Below are positions 61,531 to 64,000 of a stretch of DNA of 64,000 nucleotides, in pieces. The notes under the pieces were generated by a model. That model was not told where the DNA came from, searched no databases, and saw only the letters and a list, made by a program, of their open reading frames with translations. Source of the stretch: Candidimonas humi. GTDB lineage: Bacteria > Pseudomonadota > Gammaproteobacteria > Burkholderiales > Burkholderiaceae_B. The position numbers and the translations under genes are program-made. Position 1 is the stretch's first letter. The number at the start of each line of letters is the position of its first letter. The stretch spans positions 558,001 to 622,000 of the forward strand of contig NZ_JAHTBN010000002.1 in NCBI RefSeq assembly GCF_019166065.1, given 5' to 3'.

Positions 61531-61607
61531 GGCAGAATCCGGCAATGGCATGGGCTGCCGGCGGCAGCGTGCTGGCGCACCCCGCCAGGCAGCCCGGGAA
61601 AATCGAA

Positions 61608-62498
61608 TCAGAGCAGCGCGATCCAGTGGTCGAGCAGCAGCGCGGCGAACAGCAGCGAAAGATAGACGATCGAATAGCGGAACAGCTTGCGCGCCAGTTC
61701 GTCGCTGTATTCGCGGTACAGCCGCCATGCATAGCAGACGAACAGCCCGCTCAGAGCCAGCGCGGCCACCAGGTAGGCGGCGCCGCTCATGCGGATGACG
61801 AAGGGCAGCAGGCTGGCCGCGAGCAGCACGATGCTGTAGAGCAGCACGTACAGCTGGGTGAATTTCTTGCCGTGGGTGACGGGCAGCATGGGCAGCCCCG
61901 ACTTGATGTAGTCGTGGTTGCGGTACAGCGCCAGCGCCCAGAAGTGCGGCGGCGTCCAGATGAAGATGATCAGCACCAGCGCCCAGGCTTCGGCCGGCAC
62001 GGCATTGGCCACCGCCGCCCAGCCCAGCGCCGGCGGCATGGCGCCGGACAGGCCGCCGATGACGATGTTCTGCGGAGTACGCGGCTTGAGGATGACGGTG
62101 TAGATGATGGCGTAGCCGACGAAGGTGGCGAAGGTCAGCCACATGGTCAGCGGGTTGACCAGGTTGTACAGCACCGCCATGCCCAGGCCGCCCAGCAGGC
62201 CCGAGAAGGCCAGCACTTGCGTGTTGGAGATGGTGCCGCGCGCCGTGGCGCGCCGCGCGGTGCGCAGCATGCGGGCGTCGATTTCCTGTTCGATCAGGCA
62301 ATTGATGGCGAAGGCGGCGGCCGCCAGCAGCCAGATGCCCAATGTTGCCGCAACGACCGTGGCCAGCGGCGGCAGGCCGGGCGAAGCCAGGAACATGCCG
62401 ATCACGGCGCAGAAGACGGCAAGCTGCGAGACTCGCGGCTTGGTCAGTACCAGGTATTGGCGCCAAAGGCTGGGTTGGGCGGCGGTAGCGGTGATCAT
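61608..62498 (-). CDS. ctaB: Protohaem IX farnesyltransferase
   Basis: 296 residues with about nine membrane segments, a UbiA-superfamily prenyltransferase making haem [19 protein letters not shown] is the N-terminal signature, [18 protein letters not shown] the first Asp-rich diphosphate site and [20 protein letters not shown] the second loop. The ATG overlaps the ctaA stop by four bases, so the two are coupled. Confidence 0.96.
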   Translation of the reverse strand: MITATAAQPSLWRQYLVLTKPRVSQLAVFCAVIGMFLASPGLPPLATVVAATLGIWLLAAAAFAINCLIEQEIDARMLRTARRATARGTISNTQVLAFSGLLGGLGMAVLYNLVNPLTMWLTFATFVGYAIIYTVILKPRTPQNIVIGGLSGAMPPALGWAAVANAVPAEAWALVLIIFIWTPPHFWALALYRNHDYIKSGLPMLPVTHGKKFTQLYVLLYSIVLLAASLLPFVIRMSGAAYLVAALALSGLFVCYAWRLYREYSDELARKLFRYSIVYLSLLFAALLLDHWIALL

Positions 62499-63508
62499 TC
62501 CGGTATTTTAGACCTTCCGGCGCGCGACAGCCGCACCAGTAATGTGACGCTGGCCAGGACCAGGCCGGAGGCGCCGCCATTGTGCAATACCGCGATCAGC
62601 AGCGGCCATTGCAGGAAGATGGTGGCCAGGCCCGTGCACAACTGGCAGGCCAGCAGCGCCAGCAGCAGGTTGGCGGGCCCGCGCAGCCCCGGCTCGCGGC
62701 GCATTTTCCAGCCCAGCGTGCCCAGGTAGACAAAGACAATGAACGCGAAATTACGGTGCGTCCAGTGGATGGCGGTAAGCGCGTACTGGGAAATGATCGC
62801 GCCCGAAGGCAACTGGCCCAGGGCTCGTACCAGCGAATAGCCGTCGCGGAAATCCATGCGCGGCAGCCACTGCCCATGGCAGGTGGGGAAATCCATGCAG
62901 GCCAGGGCCGCGTAATTGGTGCTGACCCAGCCCCCCAGTGCAATCTGCACGGCCAGCAGCACGAAGCCTATGGCCATCCAGGGCATCCATGCCCGCGCCG
63001 AGGCGGCGATGGGCAGGTGGCCGCGTTCGCGCGCCGCCAGCCAGGTCATGACGGCCAGCAGGCTCATGCCCAGCAGCAGGTGGCTGGTCACCACGATGGG
63101 CATCAGGCGGTGCGTCACCGTCCAGGCGCCGAAGGCGCCCTGCACGCACACCAGGAGCAGTGCGCCCGTGGCCAGGCGCGGCGTCTGGCCCAGGCGCGCG
63201 CGGTAGCGCCAGGCCATGAACACGATCGCGATGATCAGCATGCCCAGTATCGAGCCCGCATAGCGATGGATCATTTCGATCCAGGCCTTGGAAAAGCTCA
63301 CCGCGCCGTAGGGCATGGCCTGCAGCGCTTTTTCGATATGGCCGCTGGCCTGCAGCGGCGTGATCTGGCCGTAGCAGCCGGGCCAGTCCGGGCAGCCGAG
63401 GCCCGAATCGGTCAGGCGCACGAAGGCGCCGAACATAATGAGGTCCAGCGTAAGGAACCAGGTGGTAAAGACCAGCTTGCGGTATCTGGCGTGGATGCGG
63501 TCGATCAT
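62495..63508 (-). CDS. ctaA: Haem A synthase
   Basis: 337 residues, eight membrane segments. [20 protein letters not shown] near residue 27, the haem-ligand histidine in [14 protein letters not shown], the second-half [16 protein letters not shown] and the [14 protein letters not shown] histidine match the COX15/CtaA family. It hydroxylates the haem O methyl group to give haem A for cytochrome aa3 oxidase. It lies between the partial SCO-like gene and ctaB, the common order in betaproteobacteria. Confidence 0.95.
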   Translation of the reverse strand: MIDRIHARYRKLVFTTWFLTLDLIMFGAFVRLTDSGLGCPDWPGCYGQITPLQASGHIEKALQAMPYGAVSFSKAWIEMIHRYAGSILGMLIIAIVFMAWRYRARLGQTPRLATGALLLVCVQGAFGAWTVTHRLMPIVVTSHLLLGMSLLAVMTWLAARERGHLPIAASARAWMPWMAIGFVLLAVQIALGGWVSTNYAALACMDFPTCHGQWLPRMDFRDGYSLVRALGQLPSGAIISQYALTAIHWTHRNFAFIVFVYLGTLGWKMRREPGLRGPANLLLALLACQLCTGLATIFLQWPLLIAVLHNGGASGLVLASVTLLVRLSRAGRSKIPE

Positions 63509-63591
63509 GTCAATTGCGCCGGTTGGCCTCGGGCGCCGGCGCGTTCTTGCGCAGCGCGGCGCGCGCAGGCGACGTGGGGGCGTGTTTCATT

Positions 63592-64000
63592 TCAGCCGAT
63601 GCGCGAATTGGCCAGCAGCTTCTTGATGTCGTTGCGCACCTTGATCGGGTCCGCGTTGGCGGGGAACTGCATCATCAGGTTGCCCAGGGGGTCGATGATC
63701 CACATCGGGGTCGCCAGGGTGGCGCTGGGGTCGGTGGTCTTGGGCGCCAGGTAGGCGGCAAGGCGCGCGGGATCGGCGCGCACCATGATGGTGCCCTTGT
63801 AGGCGTCCAGGATCTGCTGCGAGACGGGCGCGTCGTCGGTGATGAACCAGACACGCGTCAGGCGGTTGACTTCCTTGCCCTGGCTGGCGTGCGAATTGCG
63901 CAGGATGAACAACTTCTTGACGCAGGATTCGGGGCAGGCGCCGCTGCCGGCGCTGAGCAGCACCCACTTGCCGTGCAGGCTGCGCAGGTCGAAGGGCTGG
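63592..64000 (-). CDS. SCO/thioredoxin-like oxidase assembly protein (partial, start outside the window)
   Basis: At least 135 residues, still open at the window edge. The visible part reads LRSLHGKWVLLSAGSGACPE followed by SCVKKLFILRN, so it holds a CxxxC motif (CPESC) in a thioredoxin-like fold, then VWFITDDAPVSQQIL and ATPMWIIDPLGNLMMQFP, the late strand of SCO-type proteins. Homologues of this kind lie between SURF1 and ctaA in related oxidase clusters and are usually unnamed. The ATG is upstream of this window. Role in oxidase assembly is inferred from neighbours. Confidence 0.8.
   Translation of the reverse strand, partial: QPFDLRSLHGKWVLLSAGSGACPESCVKKLFILRNSHASQGKEVNRLTRVWFITDDAPVSQQILDAYKGTIMVRADPARLAAYLAPKTTDPSATLATPMWIIDPLGNLMMQFPANADPIKVRNDIKKLLANSRIG

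Noticed and set aside
61531-62580. An N-terminal extension of the SCO1 gene to about 593 residues
   Set aside because: It overlaps ctaB in another frame; SCO1 begins near its lipoprotein signal after the ctaB stop.

Overview
The window is bacterial chromosome, most likely from a betaproteobacterium of the family Alcaligenaceae (Bordetella/Achromobacter/Pusillimonas relatives). The grounds are GC-rich housekeeping genes, two Bug-type tripartite-tricarboxylate receptors, a cytochrome-oxidase assembly block (a SCO-like partial gene, ctaA, ctaB, SCO1), an HrcA/CIRCE element in front of rpoH, and overlapping start/stop codons throughout. The family is inferred from gene content; no rRNA or tRNA marker is present.

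Layout. 0.4-4.1 kb: a fatty-acid beta-oxidation pair (FadN-type dehydrogenase/hydratase and thiolase). 4.1-8.2 kb: a dense scrap-yard of toxin-antitoxin modules (a BrnT/BrnA-like pair, BrnTA with a frameshifted toxin, HicAB, ParD with a truncated ParE), a MarR regulator and a gmd remnant, with a 33-base direct repeat and a rearrangement junction. 8.3-39.5 kb: a surface polysaccharide (O-antigen/LPS) locus: pgi, a Wzx-type flippase, a lipid-linked-sugar glycosyltransferase with methyltransferase, UPF0104 protein, ugd and a YfhO-type membrane protein; then rmlBDAC, an ABC exporter (Wzm/Wzt with a C-terminal extension) and two giant methyltransferase/coiled-coil/glycosyltransferase fusions that share a 1,215-base near-identical 5' half; then a GT2/EamA/DUF2142 cassette, two GT2 enzymes, a WaaL-type ligase and the WbaP-type initiating phosphoglycosyltransferase. 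Much of 11-34 kb is clearly AT-richer than the flanks, as expected for a horizontally exchanged glycan locus.

39.7-46.9 kb: a catabolic cluster (HpcH/HpaI aldolase, two Bug receptors, MetX-like hydrolase, TauD-type dioxygenase, M24 peptidase homologue) with a divergent IclR regulator and two clear palindromic operators. 46.9-52.1 kb: a GNAT/DUF1778 toxin-antitoxin pair, a 3-hydroxyacyl-CoA dehydrogenase, HipBA, a second rmlD and a RelE/CopG pair. 52.1-55.4 kb: hexanucleotide repeat arrays directly upstream of a classical autotransporter. 55.5-57.6 kb: VapBC, CIRCE-rpoH and a candidate C/U-rich-loop small RNA. 57.9-64 kb: a CPA1 Na+/H+ antiporter with a cyclic-nucleotide-binding domain, then the haem A / copper insertion genes on the minus strand.

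How it fits together. WbaP would start a glycan on undecaprenyl phosphate, Rml enzymes supply dTDP-rhamnose, Ugd supplies UDP-glucuronate, the glycosyltransferases extend the chain, Wzm/Wzt (and/or Wzx) export it and the WaaL homologue joins it to lipid A-core. The most novel-looking element is the pair of MT-coiled-coil-GT fusions next to a Wzt with a C-terminal domain. In E. coli O8/O9a a separate methyltransferase/coiled-coil protein (WbdD) caps and measures the chain; here the same kinds of part are fused to the polymerising enzymes and duplicated, with a sharply bounded identical tract that looks like gene conversion.
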